Counted from the stretch's first letter, positions 1-8,434 are shown. The stretch is 64,000 nucleotides of DNA from Gardnerella vaginalis (GCF_040427915.1 NZ_JBETXJ010000002.1:372001-436000), one strand, 5' to 3'. Notes: generated by a model from the sequence alone, not told the origin. A program made the numbers and translations.

Positions 1-93
1 GTAAACCTTTTCATTTATGATGACTAGAAGCAGGGTGATTACAAGAGATGCAGTTAAAAACTCTGCAGCTAAAACGCTTAAAAGAGGTGCGAC

Positions 94-1110
94 TTGTCAA
101 AAACTAGTATTTGCGATGTAGCAACACTGGCAGGAGTGTCGATTGCAACAGTCTCCAGAACATTCGCACACCCAGAAAAAGTCTCCGCATCTACACGCGC
201 CAAAGTCATGCGCGCAGCTGAACAAATGGATTTCACTGTTTCTAGAACCGCCGGAGAGCTTAAAACAGGCAAATCGTATCGCATAACGCTACTAATCGGA
301 AGCAGTAAAATCGAATGGTTTAGCTCGGCAATTATAGAAGGATTAAATAGCGTACTTAACAAAAATGGCTACGACCTTGTAATACACCTTTTAGAAGGAG
401 TTGAACAAAGAAAAAACTTCTTTAAAGAACTGCCTTTACGCGCAAACACAGACGCAATAATCGTATCGTCATTTGACATAAGCAGCAATGAGGCCGAACA
501 ATTACAACGCATAAACGTACCAATTGTCGGAATAAACTGCACAGCTTCTAAAGTGCTCTCTGCATCAATCGGAATCGACGATGCTCTGGGCATAAAACTT
601 GCGATTCAACACTTAGCAACATTAGGACATAAGCGTCTTTTATACGTGTATGAGCATTTTTGTTCATCTTTCCGCTTTAGCTCGTCAAGAAGAATCACAA
701 GCTTTGAAAACGTGTGCAACAATATTGATGGAATGCAAGGGAAAGTACTACCAATAGACATAAAAGATGACCCCATAGATGCCACTCTTTCTGAGCTTTT
801 TACACAAGAAAATCCTCCTACTGCAATATGCTTCCACCAGGATTCAACAGCAATGCCGTTCTTGTTTAGATTACAAAAATTAGGAATTCGCGTGCCTGAA
901 GATTTATCGATTATAGGATTCGACAATGGCACTTATGCAAAAGAGGCTGGACTAACCACAATCCGTCAAAATCCTAAAACAATGGCAGAACAAGCTGGGA
1001 ACATTGCGATATCTCTTATAGAAGGTAAAGCTGTAGCGCGAAGACATCTTACAGCTCCAGTGCAACTTATTATAAGAAATTCTACGGCTGCGCCTAAAGC
1101 AAAATCGTGA
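94..1110 (+). CDS. LacI-family transcriptional regulator (paralogue of the one at 19434)
   Basis: A DNA-binding repressor of the LacI/GalR family, 338 aa. The N-terminal HTH (about residues 5-25, with ATVSRTFAHP as recognition-helix region) is followed by a periplasmic-binding-protein-like effector domain. The usual C-terminal SIIGFDNGTYAKEAGLTTI motif is present. The start is TTG at 94, preceded by AGAGGTG at 84-90, because no ATG gives the conserved N-terminus. It resembles the regulator at 19434 in the effector core (both have SIIGFD..YA.E.GLTTIRQ), so the two probably respond to related alpha-glucan sugars. Its last 17 bases overlap the convergent TraX gene. Target genes are inferred: the maltose-type importer at 4626 is the nearest sugar system. 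Confidence 0.93.
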   Translation: MSKTSICDVATLAGVSIATVSRTFAHPEKVSASTRAKVMRAAEQMDFTVSRTAGELKTGKSYRITLLIGSSKIEWFSSAIIEGLNSVLNKNGYDLVIHLLEGVEQRKNFFKELPLRANTDAIIVSSFDISSNEAEQLQRINVPIVGINCTASKVLSASIGIDDALGIKLAIQHLATLGHKRLLYVYEHFCSSFRFSSSRRITSFENVCNNIDGMQGKVLPIDIKDDPIDATLSELFTQENPPTAICFHQDSTAMPFLFRLQKLGIRVPEDLSIIGFDNGTYAKEAGLTTIRQNPKTMAEQAGNIAISLIEGKAVARRHLTAPVQLIIRNSTAAPKAKS

Positions 1111-1867
1111 ATGCGCTTGCGATTACAAGCATAAGCGGATACCACGCATACATAAGCCAGCGGAATTGCTTAGTTTGCTTAGGACCGTCGCCATACGGAC
1201 TGCGGTAATGCAGCACAGCCACGCCAACGCCAGGCGCCAAAAGCGACATAGCGCCGAACGCGCCAGCAATCAGCTCCATGCGAATCTCATGGTTTTCTAG
1301 GAATCTAAAAATGAGAACAAATCCTAAAAGTAAAGCTCCGCCCCAAAAAATATTCTGCCTAAAGCCGACTTTTCCGAAAAGATTCCACAATATTCCTGCA
1401 ACCAGAATTACTACGATTGACGCCACTTTTTGCGCGCCCTTAAAACGCGCACGAACCATGTCGATTCCCGAAAGCACAAACAGTGCGATAACAAGACCAA
1501 ACACTGGGTTTTGCGAGCGCATATCGAAAGCGCAACCAAAGGTTGTAAAGTCGTACGGAACTTCGCAAATAAGAGCCAATATAAGCAGACGGAGCGTGTA
1601 AAGGTTGAGGTTATGCGTGTTTTGATATCCGCGAACGAGCAGCCACGCGTACCACGGCAGAGCCGACCAGCTTATAACTTCGCACACCACGGCAGCAGTG
1701 AGGCTCCACATGTTGGAATTGGAAAGACCTCCAAAAAGGTGCGGAATCACGGTTGTACCGAACGCGCTGAGCATCATCATTACAGCGCCGAGCAGCTTGA
1801 ACTTTTTGAGCGTAATCCCCATTTTTATGTTCTTGTCTGCGCGGATCTTTGGTTTTAGCGCGTCCAT
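1094..1867 (-). CDS. TraX-family integral membrane protein
   Basis: A 257-aa polytopic membrane protein with about seven hydrophobic segments. It matches the TraX family in overall organisation, in the internal EVPYDFTTFG segment and in the C-terminal FRWLMYAWYPLMLVIAS segment. TraX of the F plasmid acetylates pilin, but chromosomal TraX proteins of Gram-positive bacteria have no settled role and no conjugation genes occur nearby, so only the family is claimed. The ATG at 1867 is preceded by AGAGGTG (six-base spacing), which supports this start. It is transcribed away from the structured RNA element at 1946 and converges with the LacI gene, overlapping its 3-prime end by 17 bases. Confidence 0.85.
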   Translation of the reverse strand: MDALKPKIRADKNIKMGITLKKFKLLGAVMMMLSAFGTTVIPHLFGGLSNSNMWSLTAAVVCEVISWSALPWYAWLLVRGYQNTHNLNLYTLRLLILALICEVPYDFTTFGCAFDMRSQNPVFGLVIALFVLSGIDMVRARFKGAQKVASIVVILVAGILWNLFGKVGFRQNIFWGGALLLGFVLIFRFLENHEIRMELIAGAFGAMSLLAPGVGVAVLHYRSPYGDGPKQTKQFRWLMYAWYPLMLVIASAFTILL

Positions 1868-1902
1868 AATTCACCTCTTGCTCGCACGCGTGGCGTTAAG
1901 TG

Positions 1903-1936
1903 CGTATATAAGTACGTATATAAATACGTATACTAC
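1903..1936 (+). repeat. 12-bp tandem repeat (2.8 copies) upstream of the RNA element
   Basis: CGTATATAAGTA, CGTATATAAATA and CGTATACTAC run head to tail. The units are AT-rich and each contains a minus-10-like hexamer (TATAAG, TATAAA, TATACT). They lie between the divergent TraX start and the RNA element, so they are likely part of the promoter of one or both. Confidence 0.75.
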
Positions 1937-1945
1937 GCCAAGCTG

Positions 1946-2400
1946 GGTAGAGATTCGAGATTTTTCGCAGCGGATGAAGCGAACCTCAGCATCTTTGATG
2001 GTGACTCGCTGAAGCAGCAAGAAAAATCGAGAATCTCAGGCGATTAAGCAATACGCAATTGCTCAAGCACGTAAGAGGGCTGGGTGATTCTTGGTCGAAC
2101 AGTATAAGAGCGGCAGCCGATACCAAATAATACAATGATCAACCACTACAAACAAACTTCAACCAAAAACAAAAAATTAAAGCCAAATCGGAACAACCGC
2201 AACAACAACCAACACGCAAGAGGCGAAGCGTTGTGCGAATCGACGACTTCGAGCTGCATAGCGCGCGAGAAGTCACCTCGATTCGCTGAGCCGCTTAAAT
2301 GTAAAGTCCAGTGGACTTTACATGCGACGAAGGCGTGAGCGCGGCTAATCCGCGCGAGCGTAGAAACACCCAGCCCTCACACAACGCTAAATAGGAAAAT
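1946..2400 (+). ncRNA. Large structured RNA element, copy 1 (with a 280-nt expanded second arm)
   Basis: Homologous to the element at 43469. Domain 1: a 17-nt stem, 1950-1966 (GAGATTCGAGATTTTTC) with 2021-2037 (GAAAAATCGAGAATCTC). It is perfect except for a central CGAG/CGAG, which forms a tandem G-A motif. Inside lie helix 1978-1982/2006-2010 (AGCGA/TCGCT) and a hairpin CATC-TTT-GATG extended by TCA/TGA. Domain 2: helix 2076-2086/2367-2377 (AGGGCTGGGTG/CACCCAGCCCT, perfect 11 bp). It encloses an A/C-rich, G-poor linker (about 2120-2218), nested stems 2226-2230/2292-2296, 2235-2243/2278-2286 and 2245-2250/2269-2274, and a 12-bp-arm hairpin at 2299-2323. The G-A motif exists only in plus-strand RNA, which gives the orientation. 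No convincing protein is encoded. It lies between a divergent and a convergent gene, so it is probably its own transcript. The ends are approximate. Confidence 0.72.
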
Positions 2401-2404
2401 CGTG

Positions 2405-4111
2405 TTATAAAACAAACAGAGCGAAGGACTGCGCGCCGAGTTTAAGCGCGGAAGAGTCGCAAGTAACCGCTCCAACCGAAATCCGCGGCCGCAAAATCGC
2501 CTCTGGCGTAATCCCTGCAAGCGCGCTAAGCGAAATCGTCTCCTCGTTTAATCCAGGATTCATAGCCACAATAATTTTTTCTGTAGAGGATTCGCCATCC
2601 GACCCATCCGGCTCAGCCGCGCATCGCTCGTACGCAAAGCTGCGACCATCCACAGGCGCGTGCAACACTCTCCAAGTGGCATCCGCATGCAACGCCGCGC
2701 ACTCGTGGCGCAAAGCAATCAGCGCGCGCACCCAGTTAAGCAGCGAATCGCCATCCTGCTCCTGCCCCAAAACTGTTGGAATTTCGCCACTTTGCACGGC
2801 TTGGTTGCGCGAATTTGCGCAAGTCCTTCCATCCGCGCGCGCCTCAACAGGCAAATACAACTTCGACTTTGCAGCCGTGGAGAATCCAAAATTCTTGGAA
2901 TCATCCCACTGCATTGGCGTACGCGTACCCGTGCGCGCGTAACCGCCTTCTTTTGTAGGAATATCGCGGTATTTCATGCCGATTTCGTCGCCGTAATACA
3001 CAAACGGCACGCCTGGCATTGTAAGAATCATGCCAAACGCAATCCGCCTTTCGCGCTCGCTTAATCGCGGAGCAAGTCGCGGCGTATCGTGATTGCACGT
3101 TATAAAACTAAAGTAGCCATCGTTACAAGTAGCCTCGTATTGTGGGCAATAATCGTCTAAAAATGGGCAAATGCTGCCGCCGCCACGCGCATTAAAGTAG
3201 CTGTGGTCGTGCTCGGGATTGCTGTCTAGCGCATTATCCACATCTCTAGCTAAGCGCGCATAACCGTTAGGATTCCCATCCCAGCGCCAATTCAAATAAA
3301 AGTCCATGTCGAACCCAGCAGCCAGCGCCTGACGAGGCCTGCCCCACTCCGAAACGAAAGCAGCCTGCGGATACTCGGCTTTTACAGCGCCCAGCATTTC
3401 TTGCCATGCGTGAATCGTGTTGTCTTTGCCAAGGCTTCCTTCGCCATTGTTGTCGTCGTTTTTTACAAGCGAATCCGCCATGTCTACGCGGAAGCCGTCT
3501 GCCCCAAGCGAAAGCCAGAATCGCATAACATCAACCATTGCAGCGCGAGTTTCTGCCGCCTCCTTGGAATCTGGCGCGGATTGCCACGCGCGATCCCTAT
3601 GTGCAAAACCGTAATTTAGCGCTGGTTGGCATTTGAAGAAGTTAAGAATATACGTGGCATCTCGCTCGCTTTCGCCGCCAATAAACGGCATGGAATAGCC
3701 ACTAAACGCACTGTCTGTCCATATGTATCGCTTGCTAAACTCGTTTTCTTGCGCGCGCGAGCTTTGCTTAAACCACTCGTGCTCTTCGCTTGTGTGACCT
3801 GGAACAAGGTCTAGCAAAATGTGCATTCCGCGATTGTGTGCTTCGCTAAAAAGACGCTGCAAATCCTCGTTTGTGCCGTAGCGCGCTGCCACTTTTTTGT
3901 AGTCGCGCACGTCGTAGCCCGCGTCTTTAAATGGCGAATCGTAGCAAGGATTTAGCCAGATTGCATTGCAACCAAGCGATTTTACGTAGTCGAGTTTTTC
4001 GATTATGCCTGGAATATCGCCGATTCCGTCGCCGTTTGAATCGTAGAAGCTTTGTGGGTAGATTTCGTAGAATACGGCGTCGCGCAGCCATTGCGCATGT
4101 TCGTTTTGCAT
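2405..4111 (-). CDS. GH13 alpha-glucosidase / oligo-1,6-glucosidase family enzyme
   Basis: A cytoplasmic glycoside hydrolase of family GH13, 568 aa with no signal peptide. An (alpha/beta)8 barrel is indicated by YEIYPQSFYDSNGDGIGD at the N-terminus. The three catalytic residues lie in DGFRVDMAD (Asp nucleophile), FVSEWG (Glu acid/base) and CNHDTPRL (Asp). The C-terminal about 90 residues form the usual beta-sandwich. Family members release glucose from malto- or isomalto-oligosaccharides; the precise linkage cannot be read from the sequence. The ATG at 4111 follows GGGGGAAAT. Its 3-prime end touches the structured RNA element copy 1. It stands alone as a transcription unit, divergent from the maltose-type importer. 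Confidence 0.9.
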   Translation of the reverse strand: MQNEHAQWLRDAVFYEIYPQSFYDSNGDGIGDIPGIIEKLDYVKSLGCNAIWLNPCYDSPFKDAGYDVRDYKKVAARYGTNEDLQRLFSEAHNRGMHILLDLVPGHTSEEHEWFKQSSRAQENEFSKRYIWTDSAFSGYSMPFIGGESERDATYILNFFKCQPALNYGFAHRDRAWQSAPDSKEAAETRAAMVDVMRFWLSLGADGFRVDMADSLVKNDDNNGEGSLGKDNTIHAWQEMLGAVKAEYPQAAFVSEWGRPRQALAAGFDMDFYLNWRWDGNPNGYARLARDVDNALDSNPEHDHSYFNARGGGSICPFLDDYCPQYEATCNDGYFSFITCNHDTPRLAPRLSERERRIAFGMILTMPGVPFVYYGDEIGMKYRDIPTKEGGYARTGTRTPMQWDDSKNFGFSTAAKSKLYLPVEARADGRTCANSRNQAVQSGEIPTVLGQEQDGDSLLNWVRALIALRHECAALHADATWRVLHAPVDGRSFAYERCAAEPDGSDGESSTEKIIVAMNPGLNEETISLSALAGITPEAILRPRISVGAVTCDSSALKLGAQSFALFVL

Positions 4112-4129
4112 ATTTCCCCCGTTTTGTTG

Positions 4130-4161
4130 GCGTATATTAACTTTTGCGTATATTAACTTTT
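4130..4161. repeat. 16-bp perfect tandem duplication in the GH13 promoter region
   Basis: GCGTATATTAACTTTT occurs twice in direct succession (4130-4145, 4146-4161), just upstream of the minus-strand gene starting at 4111. Read on the minus strand each unit carries a TTAATATACG with a minus-10-like TAATAT, so the duplication may duplicate a promoter element. Confidence 0.8.
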
Positions 4162-4206
4162 GACTTGTCCGACTTTATTTTACTATTAACATTCTTGCTT
4201 TTGTTT

Positions 4207-4327
4207 CCGCATTTTGTACCACATTTGACCTAAATCACGTACATTCTCAGGAAAACAACTCCGCACTTTGTACCACATTTGACCTAAATCACGTACAAAA
4301 AGCGGAAAAGATTGACGCACTTTGTAG
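4207..4327. repeat. 54-bp tandem repeat, 2.2 copies
   Basis: The block starting CGCAYTTTGTACCACATTT and ending with AAATCACGTACA occurs at 4208 and 4262, and its first 11 bases recur at 4316, giving an exact 54-bp period. The 37-bp core differs at one base between copies 1 and 2; the remainder is more diverged but keeps GGAAAA. It lies between the divergent GH13 and solute-binding-protein genes. Confidence 0.85.
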
Positions 4328-4461
4328 CTAGCAATCATCAATTAGCTTAACCAATCAATAATAAAATTCCGTTAAATTTACTGAGTTATAGAATAAAATA
4401 CGATTTTCTAAAGCTAAAAAGTCACTTTACAAACAATTTTTCTAATCACTTGCGACATGAT

Positions 4462-4511
4462 TTGCTAACACTTTTATATCCGTGTATACTACACAGTGCT
4501 TATACACGGAT
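4462..4511 (+). promoter_or_regulatory. Promoter of the maltose-type importer with overlapping inverted repeat
   Basis: Minus-35 TTGCTA (4462-4467), a 17-bp spacer and minus-10 TATACT (4485-4490). An 11-bp perfect inverted repeat, ATCCGTGTATA (4478-4488) and TATACACGGAT (4501-4511), covers the minus-10 and the expected transcription start. It is therefore either a repressor operator or a 5-prime RNA hairpin. It lacks the CAAACG core of the LacI-type sites found elsewhere in this window. Confidence 0.65.
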
Positions 4512-4592
4512 TTCAATAAAAATGTGACGCTGCTCAACGCAGCAAAACGCGATGTTGCGCCACATGGAATCTGTTACTATGCCACCAAAGAA

Positions 4593-4609
4593 CATGCCAA
4601 GCTGGCATG
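4593..4609 (+). promoter_or_regulatory. Palindrome just upstream of the RBS
   Basis: CATGCCA-AGC-TGGCATG is a perfect 7-bp inverted repeat in the leader, ending five bases before the strong AGGAGGT ribosome binding site of the solute-binding protein. It could be a translational hairpin or a second operator. Confidence 0.45.
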
Positions 4610-4625
4610 ATATAGGAGGTCAAGG

Positions 4626-5855
4626 ATGACGAATATGAAGAAAGTGCTGGGCGCAGGCCTCGCAATCGCTACAATGTTTGGATTTGCTGCATGCGGTTCT
4701 AGCACCAACGCTGGCTCCAGCAGCAAGTCAAACCCAGTAAAGCTCACCGTGTGGTCTTCTTCCGAAGATCAGAAGGCTGGCGGCTGGATTCAGGCTATGG
4801 AGAAAGCCTTCAAGAAGGATCACCCAGAGGTTACTTTTAAGAACGCTGTTGTTGCTCCACCAGATGCTGCTAAGACCGTTAAGCAGGATGCTAAGGCTGC
4901 TGCCGATGTTTACCTGTTCCCTAACGATCAGCTCGGCGACTTGGTAAAGGCAAACGCAATTGGCGAGTTGAGCGATGATGCCGCTAAGCAGGTTAAGGAA
5001 GACAACGATGAGACCATCATCCAGTCTATTACTGCTCAGGATGGCAAGATGTATGGCGTTCCATACATGGGCAACACTTGGTTCATGTACTACGATAAGT
5101 CCAAGTTCTCCGACGAAGACGTTAAGTCCCTCGACAAGATGCTCGAAAAGGGCAAGGTTGCTTTCGATATCAGCAACGCTTGGTACCTTCCAGGCTTCTA
5201 CCTCGATGGCAACATGACCCTCTTCGGTGAGAAGAGCAACGATGGCAAGGCCGGCATCAAGATTGGTGACAAGGCTGCCGAAATCACTAAGTATGTTGCA
5301 AAGCTCATCCAGAACAAGAACTTCGTAATGGATGGCGATGGTGCTGGCTTGTCTGGCATTAAGAACCACACTGTTGACGCTTACTTCTCCGGCTCTTGGG
5401 ATGCTGGCGACGTAAAGAAGGCTTTGGGCGACAACTATGCTGCTGCTCAGCTTCCAAAGTTCAAGTCTGAAGATGGCGAACATCAGATGAAGTCCTTCGC
5501 TGGCTCTAAGGCTGTTGCTTACAACCCTAACTCCAAGGCTCCAGAGATGGCCGCTAAGTTCGCTGCATTCCTCGGTTCTAAGGAATCCCAGGAGCAGATG
5601 TACAAGCTTCACGGCGATATCCCAGTTGCTAAGTCTTTGGCTGATCTCGTTAAGGACAACCCAGCCGCTGTGGCTCAGATGAACACCATTGCTAAGACTT
5701 CTGTCTTGCAGCCAACCGTTCCAGAAATGGGTGCCTTCTGGGATCCAATGAAGACCTTCGGTACTGCATTGGCAAACAAGGAAGTCAATGATGGTAACGC
5801 TGCTGCAAAGGTTGCAGACTTCCAGAAGGGCTTCGAGGAAGCTCTCAAGAAGTAA
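4626..5855 (+). CDS. ABC-importer solute-binding lipoprotein, maltose/maltodextrin type (MalE-like)
   Basis: Extracellular sugar-binding lipoprotein, 409 aa. The signal peptide ends in a lipobox FAAC (Cys23), so the mature protein is membrane-anchored. The body matches family 1 binding proteins (KLTVWSSSEDQKAGGWIQAMEKAF near the N-terminus, MYGVPYMGNTWFMYYDKSKF). It is followed by the two permeases at 6015 and 7412, and it sits among alpha-glucan enzymes, so maltodextrin is the likely ligand. A strong AGGAGGT precedes ATG 4626. Codon use is markedly more GC-biased and lysine AAG-rich than its neighbours, which suggests high expression. A terminator-like hairpin after the stop would give more binding protein than permease, as is common in such operons. 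Confidence 0.93.
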   Translation: MTNMKKVLGAGLAIATMFGFAACGSSTNAGSSSKSNPVKLTVWSSSEDQKAGGWIQAMEKAFKKDHPEVTFKNAVVAPPDAAKTVKQDAKAAADVYLFPNDQLGDLVKANAIGELSDDAAKQVKEDNDETIIQSITAQDGKMYGVPYMGNTWFMYYDKSKFSDEDVKSLDKMLEKGKVAFDISNAWYLPGFYLDGNMTLFGEKSNDGKAGIKIGDKAAEITKYVAKLIQNKNFVMDGDGAGLSGIKNHTVDAYFSGSWDAGDVKKALGDNYAAAQLPKFKSEDGEHQMKSFAGSKAVAYNPNSKAPEMAAKFAAFLGSKESQEQMYKLHGDIPVAKSLADLVKDNPAAVAQMNTIAKTSVLQPTVPEMGAFWDPMKTFGTALANKEVNDGNAAAKVADFQKGFEEALKK

Positions 5856-5928
5856 GTATTAACTTACGACTATTTTCTAAATTTAGATTCTTTCAAAAAG
5901 AGAATAATATTTAGAAAACAACGGCAAG

Positions 5929-5976
5929 GACGCCCCGCTCCCCTAAGGATTTTAAAATCGGGGCGGGGCGTCTTTT
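5929..5976 (+). terminator. Intercistronic terminator / attenuator between binding protein and permease
   Basis: GACGCCCCG..CCCC pairs with GGGGCGGGGCGTC (about 5929-5972), followed by TCTTTTG. It is a very stable GC stem but has a short U-tract, consistent with partial termination before the permease genes. Confidence 0.8.
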
Positions 5977-6014
5977 GCTTGTAAAAAGCCCCACAATTTT
6001 ACGAAAGGCATGTC

Positions 6015-7415
6015 ATGACTGGCACGACATCCACCAAGCGAGGGAAGCGTAAGAAGGCACCTGATGCCGAATACATTGCCCCTTCGCAATACTCATTACA
6101 GGAGGCTGCAAAGCACGCAGACGTACTGTCTTGGGTTTCGATAATTATCTTCGGTTTTGGTAACTTCGTTCGCAAACAGTACGTGAAAGGTCTCGTATTC
6201 ATTCTATGCGAGGCTGGAGTTCTTGCCTTCTTGGCCACAACTGGCGCTGAATATCTACCAAAATTCGGTACTCTTGGTACTAGGAAGCAAGGTAGAGTAA
6301 AGATTAACGGCTTCTGGCACTATGTGGCTGGAGATAATTCTGTTGAAATTTTGCTGTATGGCGTTATGAGCATTGCAGCAATTGTTGTTTTAATTTATTT
6401 AGCTACTTTGTCTTTGCGTAGCGCATACAAAGCTCAGTCTTTTGTGGCACGCGGAGAAAAGCCTATTACTTTTGTTAAAGATGTTGAGTCTTTGCTCGAC
6501 CGCCATGCGCACGTTGGTTTTATGACTCTTCCAACCGCTGGAATTGTTTTGTTCACGGTTTTGCCATTGGTGTTCATGATTTCGATGGCATTCACAAACT
6601 ATGATCGCGACCACACATTGCTGTTCCATTGGGTTGGTTTGAACAACTTCTTTAAGATTCTTGGAAATACAACTGGAACCATTAATGCTGGAATCTTCTT
6701 TGATGTTTTGATTTGGACCCTTGTTTGGGCTTTCTTCGCTACATTCTTGAACTTCTTCTTCGGCATGTTTATGGCAATGATTATTAACAGACGCACAACT
6801 CGTCTTAAGAGCTTGTGGCGTATCTGCTTCTCTTTGACCATTGCTGTTCCACAGTTTGTGTCTTTGCTTGTTATGCACAGCATGTTGCAAAGAGATGGCG
6901 CTATTAACCGTCTTCTCATCTCTTCTGGCTGGATTCATTCTCCACTACCGTTCTTCCAGGATGCTACTTGGGCAAGGGTTACGGTTATTCTCATCAACCT
7001 TTGGGTTGGTATTCCTTACACCATCATGCAGATCACTGGTATTTTGCAGAACGTTCCAGCTGAACTTTACGAAGCAGCAGAGCTTGACGGTGCAAGCTGG
7101 TGGCAGCGTTTCATGAACGTCACTATGCCATACATCTTCTTCGTTATGACTCCATACCTGATCACCACCTTCACTGGAAACGTTAATAACTTCAACGTTA
7201 TTTACCTCTTGTCTGGCGGCGAACCAACACCAATTGGTTCTTCTGCAGGTAAGACTGATTTGCTCATCACCTGGTTGTACAAGCTTACGGTTGATAAAGA
7301 TAACTACAGCATGGGCGCGGTAATCGGCATTATGACATTCATTGTGCTTGCGATTGTTGCTTTGATAACATACCGCAACTCTGGCTCCTACAAGAATGAG
7401 GAGGGATTCCGGTGA
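6015..7415 (+). CDS. ABC sugar permease, MalF type
   Basis: Inner-membrane permease of the importer whose binding protein is at 4626, 466 aa. It has an N-terminal extension with early TM segments typical of MalF and then the BPD_transp_1 core. The EAA loop that contacts the ATPase is visible as ELYEAAELDGASWWQRFMNVTMPY. GAAAGG at 6003-6008 precedes ATG 6015. It overlaps the next gene by four bases (GTGA), so the two are translationally coupled. No ATPase gene follows, so a shared MsmK/MalK-type ATPase elsewhere is implied. Confidence 0.93.
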   Translation: MTGTTSTKRGKRKKAPDAEYIAPSQYSLQEAAKHADVLSWVSIIIFGFGNFVRKQYVKGLVFILCEAGVLAFLATTGAEYLPKFGTLGTRKQGRVKINGFWHYVAGDNSVEILLYGVMSIAAIVVLIYLATLSLRSAYKAQSFVARGEKPITFVKDVESLLDRHAHVGFMTLPTAGIVLFTVLPLVFMISMAFTNYDRDHTLLFHWVGLNNFFKILGNTTGTINAGIFFDVLIWTLVWAFFATFLNFFFGMFMAMIINRRTTRLKSLWRICFSLTIAVPQFVSLLVMHSMLQRDGAINRLLISSGWIHSPLPFFQDATWARVTVILINLWVGIPYTIMQITGILQNVPAELYEAAELDGASWWQRFMNVTMPYIFFVMTPYLITTFTGNVNNFNVIYLLSGGEPTPIGSSAGKTDLLITWLYKLTVDKDNYSMGAVIGIMTFIVLAIVALITYRNSGSYKNEEGFR

Positions 7416-8332
7416 GTAATAAGAAGGATCTTATGCAAGGCGAACAGACTGTGCATAGTGTACGTAGCGTCCCATTCTGGCGCGATCAGCGTATCCGCCG
7501 CATATTCGGAGACGTTGTAGCTCATCTGTTCCTGATTGTTATGGCTGTGATTTGGCTTGCGCCAATCGTATGGGTGTTCTTGGAAAGCTTTAACCAGAAC
7601 ACTGCACCATATCAGACAACATTCTTCCCAACTAAGTACACGTTTAATAACTACATTCAGTTGTTCACTGAAAGAGAAGTTCTTGACTTCCCACGAATGT
7701 TCTTGAACACCTTGATTGTGTCTATTTTCGTGTGCATTATCTCTCTGTTCTTCGTTCTTGTAGTAGCGTTCTGCATGTCTCGTTTGCGTTTCCGCGGTCG
7801 TAAGACATTTATGAACATTGCTTTGATTCTTGGTATGTTCCCAGGCATCATGGCAGTTATCGCTATCTACTTCATTTTGAAGGCTTTTGGCTTGACGAAT
7901 GGCTCTGTTGTTCTTATTTCCCTTATAATCGTTTACTCTGCTGGTAGCGGCATGGGCTTCTACGTTATGAAGGGTTATATGGACACCATTCCAAAGTCTT
8001 TGGATGAGGCCGCTTATTTGGATGGCTGCACAACTTGGCAAGTGTTCTGGAAGATTATTCTTCCAATCTGCAAGCCTATGATTGTGTTCCAAGCTATTGT
8101 TAGCTTCTTGGGTCCATGGCTTGACTTCGTTTTGGTTAAGACTATTGCTCGTACTCAAGATAATTACACTGTGGCTTTGGGCTTGTACCAGATGTTGCAG
8201 AGAGAATACATCAATCACTGGTTCGCACGATTCTCCGCTGGAGCTGTGTGCGTTTCCATTCCGATTGCAATCCTGTTTATTGTCATGCAGCGATTCTATG
8301 AAGAGTCGATGTCTGGCTCTGTTAAGGGATAG
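7412..8332 (+). CDS. ABC sugar permease, MalG type
   Basis: Second membrane subunit of the maltose-type importer, 306 aa. It has about six TM helices and an EAA loop SLDEAAYLDGCTTWQVFWKIILP. The C-terminus ERFYEE-like region (MQRFYEESMSGSVKG) is the usual MalG end. Translation starts at GTG 7412, overlapping the stop of the MalF-type gene. The transcript ends at the hairpin at 8363. Confidence 0.93.
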   Translation: MSNKKDLMQGEQTVHSVRSVPFWRDQRIRRIFGDVVAHLFLIVMAVIWLAPIVWVFLESFNQNTAPYQTTFFPTKYTFNNYIQLFTEREVLDFPRMFLNTLIVSIFVCIISLFFVLVVAFCMSRLRFRGRKTFMNIALILGMFPGIMAVIAIYFILKAFGLTNGSVVLISLIIVYSAGSGMGFYVMKGYMDTIPKSLDEAAYLDGCTTWQVFWKIILPICKPMIVFQAIVSFLGPWLDFVLVKTIARTQDNYTVALGLYQMLQREYINHWFARFSAGAVCVSIPIAILFIVMQRFYEESMSGSVKG

Positions 8333-8362
8333 TAACCTCTACAGCAATTGTGGGGTTTAATT

Positions 8363-8408
8363 GAAAATGGGGGCCGAGCGTTTTAAAGCGTTTCGGCCTT
8401 CATTTTCT
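8363..8408 (+). terminator. Rho-independent terminator after the importer operon
   Basis: GAAAATG..GGCCGA pairs with TCGGCC..CATTTTC around a TTTTAAAGCG loop. It lies 30 bases past the MalG-type stop codon and just before the pullulanase RBS. The stem is imperfect and the U-tract is within the 3-prime arm. Confidence 0.65.
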
Positions 8409-8434
8409 GAATAATTAAAAGAAGGATATATTAC

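Noticed and set aside
2135-2338. 67-codon frame inside the RNA element
   Set aside because: Low-complexity Asn/Lys start, no RBS, and the region forms nested stems; not present in the second copy.
4728-5612. 294-codon minus-strand frame
   Set aside because: It mirrors the solute-binding protein; its composition follows from the biased codon use of that gene.
7388-8218. 276-codon minus-strand frame opposite the MalG-type permease
   Set aside because: Asn/His/Gln-rich composition is the complement of hydrophobic codons; no RBS.
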